A DNA stretch of 64,000 nt from positions 186,001 through 250,000 of the forward strand of contig NZ_LR701637.1 in assembly GCF_902498805.1 (NCBI RefSeq), in the 5' to 3' direction. A program made the position numbers and the translations under genes. The notes under the pieces were generated by a model. The model did not search any database and was not told the DNA's origin. It saw only the letters and a program-made list of their open reading frames with translations. The DNA comes from Imperialibacter sp. EC-SDR9. Its GTDB lineage: Bacteria > Bacteroidota > Bacteroidia > Cytophagales > Cyclobacteriaceae. Within the stretch, counting starts at the first letter, position 1, and each line of letters opens with the position of its first letter. Shown piece after piece: positions 19,005 through 26,721 of the stretch.

Positions 19005-19872
19005 GCAAAAGGTTTTCCTTATTGGTGCCCCAAAATCTGGAACTACCTCATTGCACCACCTTATTAATTATCATCCAAACATTTGCCTCTCGAAGTATAA
19101 AGAGACCAGATTCTTTCTGGATGACGAATTGTTTTCGGAAGGAGTTAATTTCTTTTACAACAAGTATTTTGATAAGTCTGCGTTGAGCGAGAAAATTCAA
19201 TATATCGGTGAATCAACACCTGCATACTTGGGAAACGCCCACATCGTAGCTAAAAGGATTCAAGAAACCTTCAAAAATGATGATTTAAAGTTTATTGTCA
19301 TCTTGAGAAATCCAACCGACAGGGCTTGGTCCAATTACCTTCACAGGAAAGTTAATCTTGTAGAGTTGAAGTCATTTCGTGAGGCTGTTGATGAAGATAT
19401 CAATGGTTTAAGAGATGGTAAACCCATTTTCCATAGGTATTTTTCTTGTGGCTTGTATTCCATTCAACTTAAGGCATGGTTCAAATGTTTTAGCCCTTCA
19501 AAGTTCCTTATACTATTTTATGATGAACTAAAAGATGAGACAAAACTGCTTGAAAAAATTTTCGATTTCCTGAAAATCCCTCCAATAGGCCGACTGGAGT
19601 TCACAAAGAAACTAAATGTATCAAGCCAGCCAAGGTCACTATATTTATCATCCCTCGTCAGAAATAGTGGGCTAGGCAAATTATTTCGTAAAATCGTTCC
19701 TAAGCATAAGCAACATATGGTTAGGACTTTTGTAAGACAACTCATTAAAAAGAAAGCAAGGTTCAGGGAGGAGATGCCAAAAGAGTTGAGGGACTATATG
19801 GTTAGATTATACAAATCAGAAATTTTGAACCTTGAAGAACTGCTTTCCAGAGACTTATCTGAATGGAAATGA
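18988..19872 (+). CDS. Sulfotransferase (2 of 5)
   Basis: A 294-residue protein with the PAPS loop GAPKSGTTSLHHLI at residues 13-26, KETRFF in the next helix region, GESTPAY (about residue 75) and the 3'-phosphate segment FIVILRNPTDRAWSNYL (about 103-119). These are the features of heparan/NodH-like bacterial sulfotransferases (Sulfotransfer_1). It overlaps the flippase by 17 bases, so the two are likely translated together. Acceptor unknown; probably the polysaccharide. Confidence 0.88.
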   Translation: MDLKNKQKVFLIGAPKSGTTSLHHLINYHPNICLSKYKETRFFLDDELFSEGVNFFYNKYFDKSALSEKIQYIGESTPAYLGNAHIVAKRIQETFKNDDLKFIVILRNPTDRAWSNYLHRKVNLVELKSFREAVDEDINGLRDGKPIFHRYFSCGLYSIQLKAWFKCFSPSKFLILFYDELKDETKLLEKIFDFLKIPPIGRLEFTKKLNVSSQPRSLYLSSLVRNSGLGKLFRKIVPKHKQHMVRTFVRQLIKKKARFREEMPKELRDYMVRLYKSEILNLEELLSRDLSEWK

Positions 19873-20030
19873 TCACTTCTAAATCAAAACGGTGGATTTC
19901 ACAATTGCGTAAGCAGGATTGTCGGGAACGGCTACACTTTATGGCATGCATGGGCTTCACCTGGAAATTTAGAGCAAAAATATTTCTAATTTTAGGGCAT
20001 CCAGTTAAGCGCCTTTATCCTCAATACTGA
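19869..20030 (+). CDS. Small ORF or gene remnant coupled to the sulfotransferase
   Basis: A 53-codon ORF starts at the ATG overlapping the preceding stop (ATGA at 19869-19872), the arrangement seen at real junctions in this operon. It encodes a basic, aromatic-rich peptide (for example FTWKFRAKIFLILGH) and ends at TGA 20028-20030. The same frame then stays open for another 34 codons to a TGA at about 20133. This could be a real small protein, or the truncated 5' end of a lost gene with one in-frame stop. I recognise no family. Confidence 0.3.
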   Translation: MITSKSKRWISQLRKQDCRERLHFMACMGFTWKFRAKIFLILGHPVKRLYPQY

Positions 20031-20430
20031 CAAGAGGTTAAGTCAGGTTCGATTGGCTCACCGTTTGAGACCCTTTTGGAAATAATGACGAAAGGTTTCG
20101 AAGGTGCTTTGAAAATAGCTCCTACAAAATCTTGAGCGCTTCCTTCGAACTAAGAATTTCTTGTAATTAGAAAAGTTCTAATTTAGAGAGCAACATATCA
20201 AAGTCTCCGAAAAGCAAAAAGCCCAAACACGTTGTATTTTTTTTTGTGAAGTTCAAATGAATTGCAAATTTGTCATTACAACCTTCTTAAGAAGATTAAT
20301 ATACTTGGTTATAAATTTGAATCGAAAGGCGGCTAAATACGAGCACTATAGCCGCCAACATTCAAACTAGATTCAATTTATTGAAAGGATTAGAATTCGT
20401 GGAAACCTTATTAAAAATTAAAATTTCACA
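20031..20430 (+). other. 400-base non-coding stretch with three dyad symmetries
   Basis: This is the longest gene-free segment in the window. The first third keeps the frame of the preceding small ORF open to about 20133. After that there is AT-rich DNA with three inverted repeats: CTTCTTAAGAAG at 20283-20294; GGCGGCTA at 20328-20335 paired with TAGCCGCC at 20349-20356; and TTCAAT at 20372-20377 paired with ATTGAA at 20380-20385. None is followed by a T tract, so they look more like regulatory sites or mRNA hairpins than a terminator. An internal promoter for the second half of the locus is plausible but no convincing -7 box was found. Confidence 0.4.
20328..20356 (+). other. 8-bp inverted repeat upstream of second polymerase-like gene
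   Basis: GGCGGCTA and TAGCCGCC form a perfect 8-bp stem with a 13-base loop about 75 bases before the ATG at 20431. It is markedly GC-rich within AT-rich surroundings. There is no downstream T run, so an intrinsic terminator is unlikely; an operator or a 5'-UTR hairpin is possible. Confidence 0.45.
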
Positions 20431-21696
20431 ATGGGGGGAATTGGGTTAAAAGTTAGCAAAGGAGACTTACATCGTGCCATTATCTTTTTAGTTCCAATTT
20501 CTGAGGTTTTCAGAAAATTCTATATTGATGGGCCTATTCATATATCGCTTCCCATAGTTATAGATCTTTTTGCATTTCTTCTTTTTCTTTATTCATTGGC
20601 TAAAGGTGAGCAAATAAAAATATATGTTAAACTTGCTTTAATTGTGGCGTTCGTAGTATTGTCTACATCCATTTACCATTCATTGGTAAATATCAATACA
20701 GCGCATTCATCAAGCCTTACTTCTATATTTGGAGCCTATATTTTATTAGTTGCACTAACCTATATTTTATCAGCCGATGACCAAGGTGGCTATTTAGGTT
20801 TGTTGTCAAAATCTTTTATAATTTCTGGCATTTTGCTCGTGCTAATGCTAGTTATATTTGAAGCGTTCGATTTTCAAAAGGAATTTTTCGACAAAGAGTT
20901 AAAAGTGTCAGCAAGATCAAGATTAAATTCGGAGGGAATTACGTCCGATATTAGAAGGAGTTCAGGGCTTTCAGGGTTAGGTATGGGTGCTTTTGGCTCT
21001 TTTATGGAAGTGTCAATTTTTATGGTACTGTCATTGACCGTTAAAAACATCAAGTACAGAAATACTTTGTTATTCCTAAAGATTCTATTTTCGTTAATTT
21101 TGGTCTACGTAACATTCATTTTCCTTCAATCCAGAAGCTTTCTTTTGGCAGTTGCCGCTGGATTAATTGTATTCTATTTTTTAGACTTTTCTACTCGTAG
21201 TGATAGAAACAGACTCATTTTGTTGAGCGGCTTTCTTTTGATTTCTCTGATATCTTTGCTGGTAGCGCCGTATGTTTTTGACTGGATGGCCTCAATGGGG
21301 TCGGAAGCGCTTGGAAAAAGGCTTGATCTTTTACATTTAGGTTATATCACCGCAAGCAGGAATCCATTCTTTGGCAGTGGGTTCGATGCAGAGGTTTATT
21401 ATTACCACGCAGCTAGCATTGTTCATAACCATTATATGGCGTACATTATGAGCATTGGACTATTACCCTCTCTCCTCTATTTTTCTTTATATTTCTATGC
21501 GTTTATAAACGGGATAAAATATATTGCCGCACAGAGAAATGATAATAGGTTAATAGTCATTGGATTTTTAGCAGCACTCACAGCAATAGTAGTAGAAAAT
21601 AACCTTTATCAAGGGCTTACAACGCCGATCGTTTATATTGTCTTACCTGTCTTATTTACTCTGAGGAATAAAGAAAGTAGCAGTCTCGTAAGCTAA
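20431..21696 (+). CDS. O-antigen polymerase/ligase-like membrane protein (Wzy candidate 2)
   Basis: A 421-residue polytopic protein with about ten hydrophobic segments. The second half has SRSFLLAVAAGLIVFYFL, a large periplasmic loop with GSGFDAEVYYYHAASIVHNH, and then YMAYIMSIGLLPSLLYF. The Arg-rich loop start and the H-N-H in the loop are typical of the Wzy_C/O-antigen ligase superfamily. It differs clearly in sequence from the protein at 10323. It is preceded by the 400-base spacer, so it may be separately transcribed. Polymerase, ligase or chain-capping role cannot be distinguished. Confidence 0.75.
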   Translation: MGGIGLKVSKGDLHRAIIFLVPISEVFRKFYIDGPIHISLPIVIDLFAFLLFLYSLAKGEQIKIYVKLALIVAFVVLSTSIYHSLVNINTAHSSSLTSIFGAYILLVALTYILSADDQGGYLGLLSKSFIISGILLVLMLVIFEAFDFQKEFFDKELKVSARSRLNSEGITSDIRRSSGLSGLGMGAFGSFMEVSIFMVLSLTVKNIKYRNTLLFLKILFSLILVYVTFIFLQSRSFLLAVAAGLIVFYFLDFSTRSDRNRLILLSGFLLISLISLLVAPYVFDWMASMGSEALGKRLDLLHLGYITASRNPFFGSGFDAEVYYYHAASIVHNHYMAYIMSIGLLPSLLYFSLYFYAFINGIKYIAAQRNDNRLIVIGFLAALTAIVVENNLYQGLTTPIVYIVLPVLFTLRNKESSSLVS

Positions 21697-21910
21697 CCTG
21701 GAATTCGTCTGTTCAAAAGCTGAAAAGGTAATCACTTTTAATCGTATATATAAAAAAGTCACGGTTCTGAAAGACACAGATTACAAATTCCATCAGAGCT
21801 CACGAGGCTTGTCATCTTGTTATATAAAAATGGTGCAAGGTTCAGTTATAAATCTTAGTTACCTTTACTTTGCAAATGGGCTGTTTGAATGAGATGACAC
21901 CAACGCTTTC
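21697..21910 (+). other. 214-base AT-rich spacer, possible internal promoter
   Basis: No gene is seen here. Near the right end the sequence TTACCTTTACTTTGC lies about 35-50 bases before the ATG at 21911; it resembles but does not exactly match the Bacteroidota TAnnTTTG -7 box. A promoter for the sulfotransferase pair downstream is a guess. Confidence 0.25.
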
Positions 21911-22807
21911 ATGAATAGTATCAATTTAGATTTCCTCGTAATAGGAGTGCAAAAATCAGCCAGTTCGTGGTTGTATTATTGTTTAAAGGAACATCCCGAA
22001 TTAATATTACCTGCTTACAAGAAGGAGAGGGAATATATTGGCGGGCCTTTGTACAATGAGAAGGGTGGAATAAAATGGTACTACACCTTATTTGACATCG
22101 AAAACAAAAATAATAAGAAAGTCGGAGATGTGTCGGTAGAGTACTTTTTTGATAATACTTCCCCAATCGAAATCCAAAAAAATTTACCTCATTGTAATTT
22201 TATTCTTCTTTTAAGAAACCCGGTAGATCGGTTTAAATCAGCGTACTTTTGGTACCTAAGAAAAGGGCTGATTGACCGGGACGTTGACATCAATGCTCAA
22301 ATTATAAAAGCTATTGATCAGAATCGATCTAACGAAATTGAGCCAATCGTTTTAGACCTTTTGTCTCGGGGATACTATGAAGAGCAACTAGATTGCTTTT
22401 TGGCAGAATTTAAACCAGGGCAATTCTATGTTGCTTTCTACGAAGAAATTGAGGCAGATTCACAAAAAGTATTAGCTGATATTTATTCATTTCTTAACGT
22501 TAAATCTGACTTTGTTCCAACATCCATAAACTCCAGACCAAAAAAAAATTCCTACAATTCTTTTCTAATACACGCCGAAAGACTGGGAAGTAAAAATCGG
22601 GTCATTTCTAAATTTGCAAACTTTAGCAACCAGGTATTTGCAAACTTTTTTAACAAGAACTTAAAGCAAAACATTTTTGATCCAAAAGTAATGAGTTTGT
22701 TAAATGACCATTACAAGCAAAAAAACATTGGGCTCTCCAAAAAATTGAAAAGTTTAAGTAATGGAAAAAAGCATCTCAACAGTGTTAACATCTTTTGGAA
22801 ATGGTAA
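21911..22807 (+). CDS. Sulfotransferase (3 of 5)
   Basis: A 298-residue protein with the PAPS loop GVQKSASSWLYYCL at residues 12-25; most relatives have QKCGTT or PKSGTT here, so the Ala-Ser-Ser form is a variant. KEREYIGG follows, then VGDVSVEYFF (about residue 75) and FILLLRNPVDRFKSAYFWYL (about 97-116) for 3'-phosphate binding. The layout matches bacterial carbohydrate sulfotransferases. The C-terminal part is Lys/Asn-rich. It overlaps the next sulfotransferase gene by seven bases, so the two form a coupled pair. Confidence 0.85.
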   Translation: MNSINLDFLVIGVQKSASSWLYYCLKEHPELILPAYKKEREYIGGPLYNEKGGIKWYYTLFDIENKNNKKVGDVSVEYFFDNTSPIEIQKNLPHCNFILLLRNPVDRFKSAYFWYLRKGLIDRDVDINAQIIKAIDQNRSNEIEPIVLDLLSRGYYEEQLDCFLAEFKPGQFYVAFYEEIEADSQKVLADIYSFLNVKSDFVPTSINSRPKKNSYNSFLIHAERLGSKNRVISKFANFSNQVFANFFNKNLKQNIFDPKVMSLLNDHYKQKNIGLSKKLKSLSNGKKHLNSVNIFWKW

Positions 22808-23574
22808 CCTCCATTATAAACTTTTTTAAAAAAAGCGCTAAATACTCACAAGGTTTCCTTGGTTTAAATAAAAGAGACATCGTTCTGGTTTCATTCCCCA
22901 AATCCGGGAACACATGGGTTAGATTTGTAATAAATAATTACATCTCCCTGAGTGAACTCAATGGGAAAATCGTGACGTTTTCCTCTCTGGATCAAGTTAT
23001 GCCGGAGTTTGGAGTCAATGACCTTTTAAAACCATGGCCGTATAAGTCAATGCCAAGATTTGTGAAAACCCATTGGGCATGGAATCCCCTATTTGCCGGT
23101 AAAAAAAGCCTTCTCATAGTGAGAGACCCTCGGGATACCATGGTTTCTTACTATAATTACAGGAGCAAGCAGGTGTCGGCGGTGAACCCTGAGAGTTTCC
23201 AGACATTTATAAGAAGCAAAAAATTTGGTCTGGAAGCTTGGTTCAAACATTTAAAATCGTGGGAGAAAAAGGCAACTTGCGTTATCAGGTACGAAGACTT
23301 GAAGAGAGACGGATTAAAGGAAATTTCGGATTCTTTGCGGAAGTTAAGTCTTGATATCAACACTGAAATTTTATCAATGGCATTTGACAATGCCGCTTTT
23401 GATAAGTTAAAAACAAATGAGCAGATTCACGGAATGTCGAAAATGAACTTCTTTTCCGGGGGTCAAATGTTTTTCAATAAAGGGAAAACTAATCAATGGG
23501 TTGAATACTTTTCAGAAAAAGATTTAGAGTATTATCAAGAATTGAAAAGTAAGTATCGGCTAAATGCATACTAG
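22801..23574 (+). CDS. Sulfotransferase (4 of 5, cytosolic-type)
   Basis: A 257-residue protein from the ATG at 22801; an in-frame TTG two codons earlier is less likely. The loop SFPKSGNTWVRFVI (residues 31-44) is the classical 5'-PSB motif of aryl/alcohol-type sulfotransferases. THWAWNP (about residue 82) may hold the catalytic His. LLIVRDPRDTMVSYYNYRS (about 102-120) is the 3'-PB motif, and KGKTNQWVEYFSEKD near the C-terminus resembles the R/K-x-G-x-x-x-x-W-x-x-x-F region. It belongs to a different branch from the other four, so a different acceptor position is likely. Confidence 0.88.
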   Translation: MVTSIINFFKKSAKYSQGFLGLNKRDIVLVSFPKSGNTWVRFVINNYISLSELNGKIVTFSSLDQVMPEFGVNDLLKPWPYKSMPRFVKTHWAWNPLFAGKKSLLIVRDPRDTMVSYYNYRSKQVSAVNPESFQTFIRSKKFGLEAWFKHLKSWEKKATCVIRYEDLKRDGLKEISDSLRKLSLDINTEILSMAFDNAAFDKLKTNEQIHGMSKMNFFSGGQMFFNKGKTNQWVEYFSEKDLEYYQELKSKYRLNAY

Positions 23575-24703
23575 CAAAGCACAAAGGACGTCTGTATTAT
23601 TCTTCACTAATTTCCCTCCCCCCTACACTGGCCACACCGTGAATAACGAGTTGGTATTTGGGTGGCTTAACGATGCGCAAAAGAAAAAGATTAATATCTC
23701 GAATAGTAAGGGACGACTTCAGTCAACGGGATTGCTTCGAATAGGCGGTATTGTCTCTCACATCAAAAAATTGATTGGGCTGCGAAAGGAGCTCAATCGA
23801 AGGAGATATAATTGCCTATACATGACTTTCTCTCATTCAACGCTCGGTTTTTTAAAAAATTACTTGACTACATTGGCAGCCAGGGGAAAGGTCGATTTTA
23901 TTGTTGGGCACATCCATACAGGAAGCTACTCTTCTTTATTTCGAAAGAACTTGCTGAGACCCTTTACTTTGTCCTTTGTTACGGGTGTTGATCGCTTTAT
24001 TTTTTCGAGCGAGAGAATGTATGCAAAGTGTGCGTCTTATATCCAGTTAAACAAAAAGTTTGTTCTGGAGAATACGTTAAGCAAAGAACTGCTGGTCTCA
24101 AAAGAAGAAGTAGAGCTAAAGATTCGTAGTCGGAAAAAGGAAGACACTTTTCAACTGATCTATATTTCGAATATGATCCCCTCCAAAGGATATAAGGACC
24201 TGGCAAAAGCCCTCGTCTTGCTTTCGGGGAATTCGGCTATTGACTTCCATGCAACTTTTATCGGAGGTTGGATGGCGAGATCCGATGAATTGGAATTTTT
24301 GAGTTTTCTGTCCGAGAATAAACTTGAGAAATTCGTTACTGTGCTTGGTGCCATCTCCGACCGGCAAGCACTTCGGCGGGCACTTATGGAAGCCCATGTT
24401 TTTATATTGCCAACCTACTATCCCACAGAATGCCAGCCAGTCAGTATTATTGAAGCGATGAATGCGGGCAACGCTATTATTTCTACCTTTCATGCATCAA
24501 TTCCAGAGTACGTAAAAACGGATGTGAATGGCGTCTTGGTGGAAAAAATGTCACCGCTGCAAATACGTGATGCAATAGTCAGATTATACGATTTCCAGTA
24601 TTGGATCGAGTGCGCCACCGGTTCGAGGAGGGTATTTGAAGAGAAGTTTTATCCAGACGTTGTTAAATTGAAGTTCATGGATTTTTTGGAAACTTTGAAG
24701 TAG
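23564..24703 (+). CDS. Glycosyltransferase family 4
   Basis: A 379-residue GT-B protein. FFTNFPPPYTGHTVNNELV at the N-terminus is the glycine-poor acceptor loop seen in this subgroup. LIYISNMIPSKGYKDLAKAL (about residues 198-217) and VFILPTYYPTECQPVSIIEA then MNAGNAIISTFHASIPEYV (about 280-320) form the donor site. It overlaps the preceding sulfotransferase by 11 bases. Donor unknown. Confidence 0.85.
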   Translation: MHTSKAQRTSVLFFTNFPPPYTGHTVNNELVFGWLNDAQKKKINISNSKGRLQSTGLLRIGGIVSHIKKLIGLRKELNRRRYNCLYMTFSHSTLGFLKNYLTTLAARGKVDFIVGHIHTGSYSSLFRKNLLRPFTLSFVTGVDRFIFSSERMYAKCASYIQLNKKFVLENTLSKELLVSKEEVELKIRSRKKEDTFQLIYISNMIPSKGYKDLAKALVLLSGNSAIDFHATFIGGWMARSDELEFLSFLSENKLEKFVTVLGAISDRQALRRALMEAHVFILPTYYPTECQPVSIIEAMNAGNAIISTFHASIPEYVKTDVNGVLVEKMSPLQIRDAIVRLYDFQYWIECATGSRRVFEEKFYPDVVKLKFMDFLETLK

Positions 24704-24740
24704 GAACGTATTCCCTTCATCAATTAAAAACAGGCACGAA

Positions 24741-25901
24741 TTGATCAAACTTTATAACACCTTCGAAATAGCGATTCCTCTTTGGGATTGGATAATTGAG
24801 AAATTTGAATCTCAGGGTTTAAAAACGTCGGCAGTAATAAGCAAAGGGATTTATAGAGCTAAACCAAGTAATATTAGTCAACACATTCAATATGTTTGGA
24901 CGATTCCATTTCTGAGGAAATATAAGTTAGTCTCCCATTTAACTTACTTCTTGCTGACACCCATCAAAATTTTATGGAGCAGGCCTAAAGTCAATATTTT
25001 TTACACGCAACCCCCTCTATTTTACATTTTGGGGGCTTTTTGTTCAAGATTGGTCAGAATTCCCTATGTTGTTCACATAATGGACTTTCAACCTGAATTG
25101 CTGGTGGTCATGGGAAAGCTTAGACGCACGGGGCCGGTTTATAAGCTGCTTAATTTTCTTGGCCTAAGAGCACTTAAGAAAGCTGAAGAGGTAATCGTAA
25201 TTGGTCGGTGTATGCAAAGCCTATTAGTCAGGAAGGGTGTGAATGAGAAAAGAATCCAACTGATTCACAACGTTTCAACCTACAGCCCCGATAGAGTAGT
25301 AAATACTGGCATTAAGTCTGACATTGGGCTGGAGGGAAAATCGATAATACTCTATTCGGGCAACATGGGTGTGGCCCATGAGTTCGAGACAATTCTTGGT
25401 GTTTCGAAAAGACTAGCGAGGCTGTCGAGCCTTCATTTTTTGTTTGTTGGAAAAGGCGCACACAGAAGTCTAATAGAAAACTTTATTGCTGACCAGTCTC
25501 CTGTTAACGTTTCGTTGATCGACTACCTACCTGACGACAAGTTTCAAGAAGTTTCCCAGGAGTCTTTAGCGCACTTTATTTCTTTAAAAAGTGGCTATGA
25601 GGGCCTGATGGTACCAAGTAAGTTCTATAGTTCCATTGCAGCTGGCAAGCCAGTAATTTATGAAGGAGGCAACAGTTCTGAGATTGCACTATTGATTGCA
25701 GAACATGGGTTGGGAAAAAGCGTTCTGAACGGCGATATTGATGAAATGGAGCGCTATATAGTGTCGCTTGTAGAAGACCCAGGATTAGTAAGGCAGATAT
25801 CAAAAAATTGTCGGGCTACGCACGATGGCAACTTTAGACCATCAATTATAACACAGAATTATTTACAATGTATAGATGAAGTTATCAAAAGAAGGGAGTA
25901 A
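24741..25901 (+). CDS. Glycosyltransferase family 4 (WbuB-like)
   Basis: A 386-residue GT-B protein with an N-terminal membrane-associated region: FYTQPPLFYILGAFCSRLV and YVVHIMDFQPELLVVMG (about residues 90-125) match the WbuB/FucNAc-transferase-like branch. The donor side has IILYSGNMGVAHEFETIL (about 204-221) and SLKSGYEGLMVPSKFYS then SIAAGKPVIYEGG. The start is TTG at 24741; no ATG lies close by. WbuB-type enzymes use amino-sugar donors, which would fit the dehydratase and aminotransferase at the end of the locus. Confidence 0.83.
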   Translation: MIKLYNTFEIAIPLWDWIIEKFESQGLKTSAVISKGIYRAKPSNISQHIQYVWTIPFLRKYKLVSHLTYFLLTPIKILWSRPKVNIFYTQPPLFYILGAFCSRLVRIPYVVHIMDFQPELLVVMGKLRRTGPVYKLLNFLGLRALKKAEEVIVIGRCMQSLLVRKGVNEKRIQLIHNVSTYSPDRVVNTGIKSDIGLEGKSIILYSGNMGVAHEFETILGVSKRLARLSSLHFLFVGKGAHRSLIENFIADQSPVNVSLIDYLPDDKFQEVSQESLAHFISLKSGYEGLMVPSKFYSSIAAGKPVIYEGGNSSEIALLIAEHGLGKSVLNGDIDEMERYIVSLVEDPGLVRQISKNCRATHDGNFRPSIITQNYLQCIDEVIKRRE

Positions 25902-26721
25902 TCTTGTTTTTCTTATCGGAGCAGCCCGCTCAGGAACAAAAATGTTGAGGGACGTGCTTGCCCAGCATCCAGGCATTAGTAAAGTCCCATACGACATAAA
26001 CTTTGTCTGGAGGTGGGGAAACGAGTCGTTAGAGCATGACGAATTAAGTCCTGCTAACTATTCTGCTAAGAATAAGCATCGGATACACGAATATTTGGAG
26101 AGATATGCCAAGAAAGGAGATTACTTGATTGAGAAGTCGGTTTCGAATACCATCAGAATCCCATTCCTGCAGAGGAATTACCCTGACGCAAAGTATATAT
26201 TTCTGTATCGAAACGGAATTGACGTCTGCGAGTCAGTAATCCGACAATGGAAGGCCCCTCTTGACAGCAAATACCTTCTCCAAAAGATGAGAAATATGCC
26301 TCCTTCTTTGTTAATTAACTACGGAATGAAGTTTTTGAAGAGAAATCTCATTAAAAGGAAAAATGATTTCTTTTGGGGAGTCAACTTCCCAGGAATGTCG
26401 AAAGATCTTCAATTTAAATCAATAGATCAAATAGTTGCGCAACAATGGACATATTGTGTTGGTAAAATGCTTGAAGCCCGGGAATCAATAGATTCCGGTC
26501 GGCTTATCGAAATTAAATATGAAGACCTTGTTTACAACTCTGAAGCTGTGCTCGAGCGTATCTTTAAATTTATAGACCCGCAATTCTCTATTATGCCAAC
26601 CGAAAAAGATTTGATAACAAGTGACCACGTGGGGAGGGGCAAATCCAATTTTCTCGAAGAACAGTTAATTGTAATTTTACCAATTGTTGAGTCGACGATG
26701 AAAAAAATTGACAGCTTATGA
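25876..26721 (+). CDS. Sulfotransferase (5 of 5)
   Basis: A 281-residue protein with the PAPS loop GAARSGTKMLRDVLAQH at residues 15-31 and the 3'-phosphate segment YIFLYRNGIDVCESVIRQW (about 111-129). The spacing between the two motifs fits the Sulfotransfer_3-like group of bacterial proteins. It begins within the final codons of the GT4 gene (26-base overlap), and its stop overlaps the aminotransferase start (ATGATGA). Acceptor unknown. Confidence 0.83.
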   Translation: MKLSKEGSNLVFLIGAARSGTKMLRDVLAQHPGISKVPYDINFVWRWGNESLEHDELSPANYSAKNKHRIHEYLERYAKKGDYLIEKSVSNTIRIPFLQRNYPDAKYIFLYRNGIDVCESVIRQWKAPLDSKYLLQKMRNMPPSLLINYGMKFLKRNLIKRKNDFFWGVNFPGMSKDLQFKSIDQIVAQQWTYCVGKMLEARESIDSGRLIEIKYEDLVYNSEAVLERIFKFIDPQFSIMPTEKDLITSDHVGRGKSNFLEEQLIVILPIVESTMKKIDSL

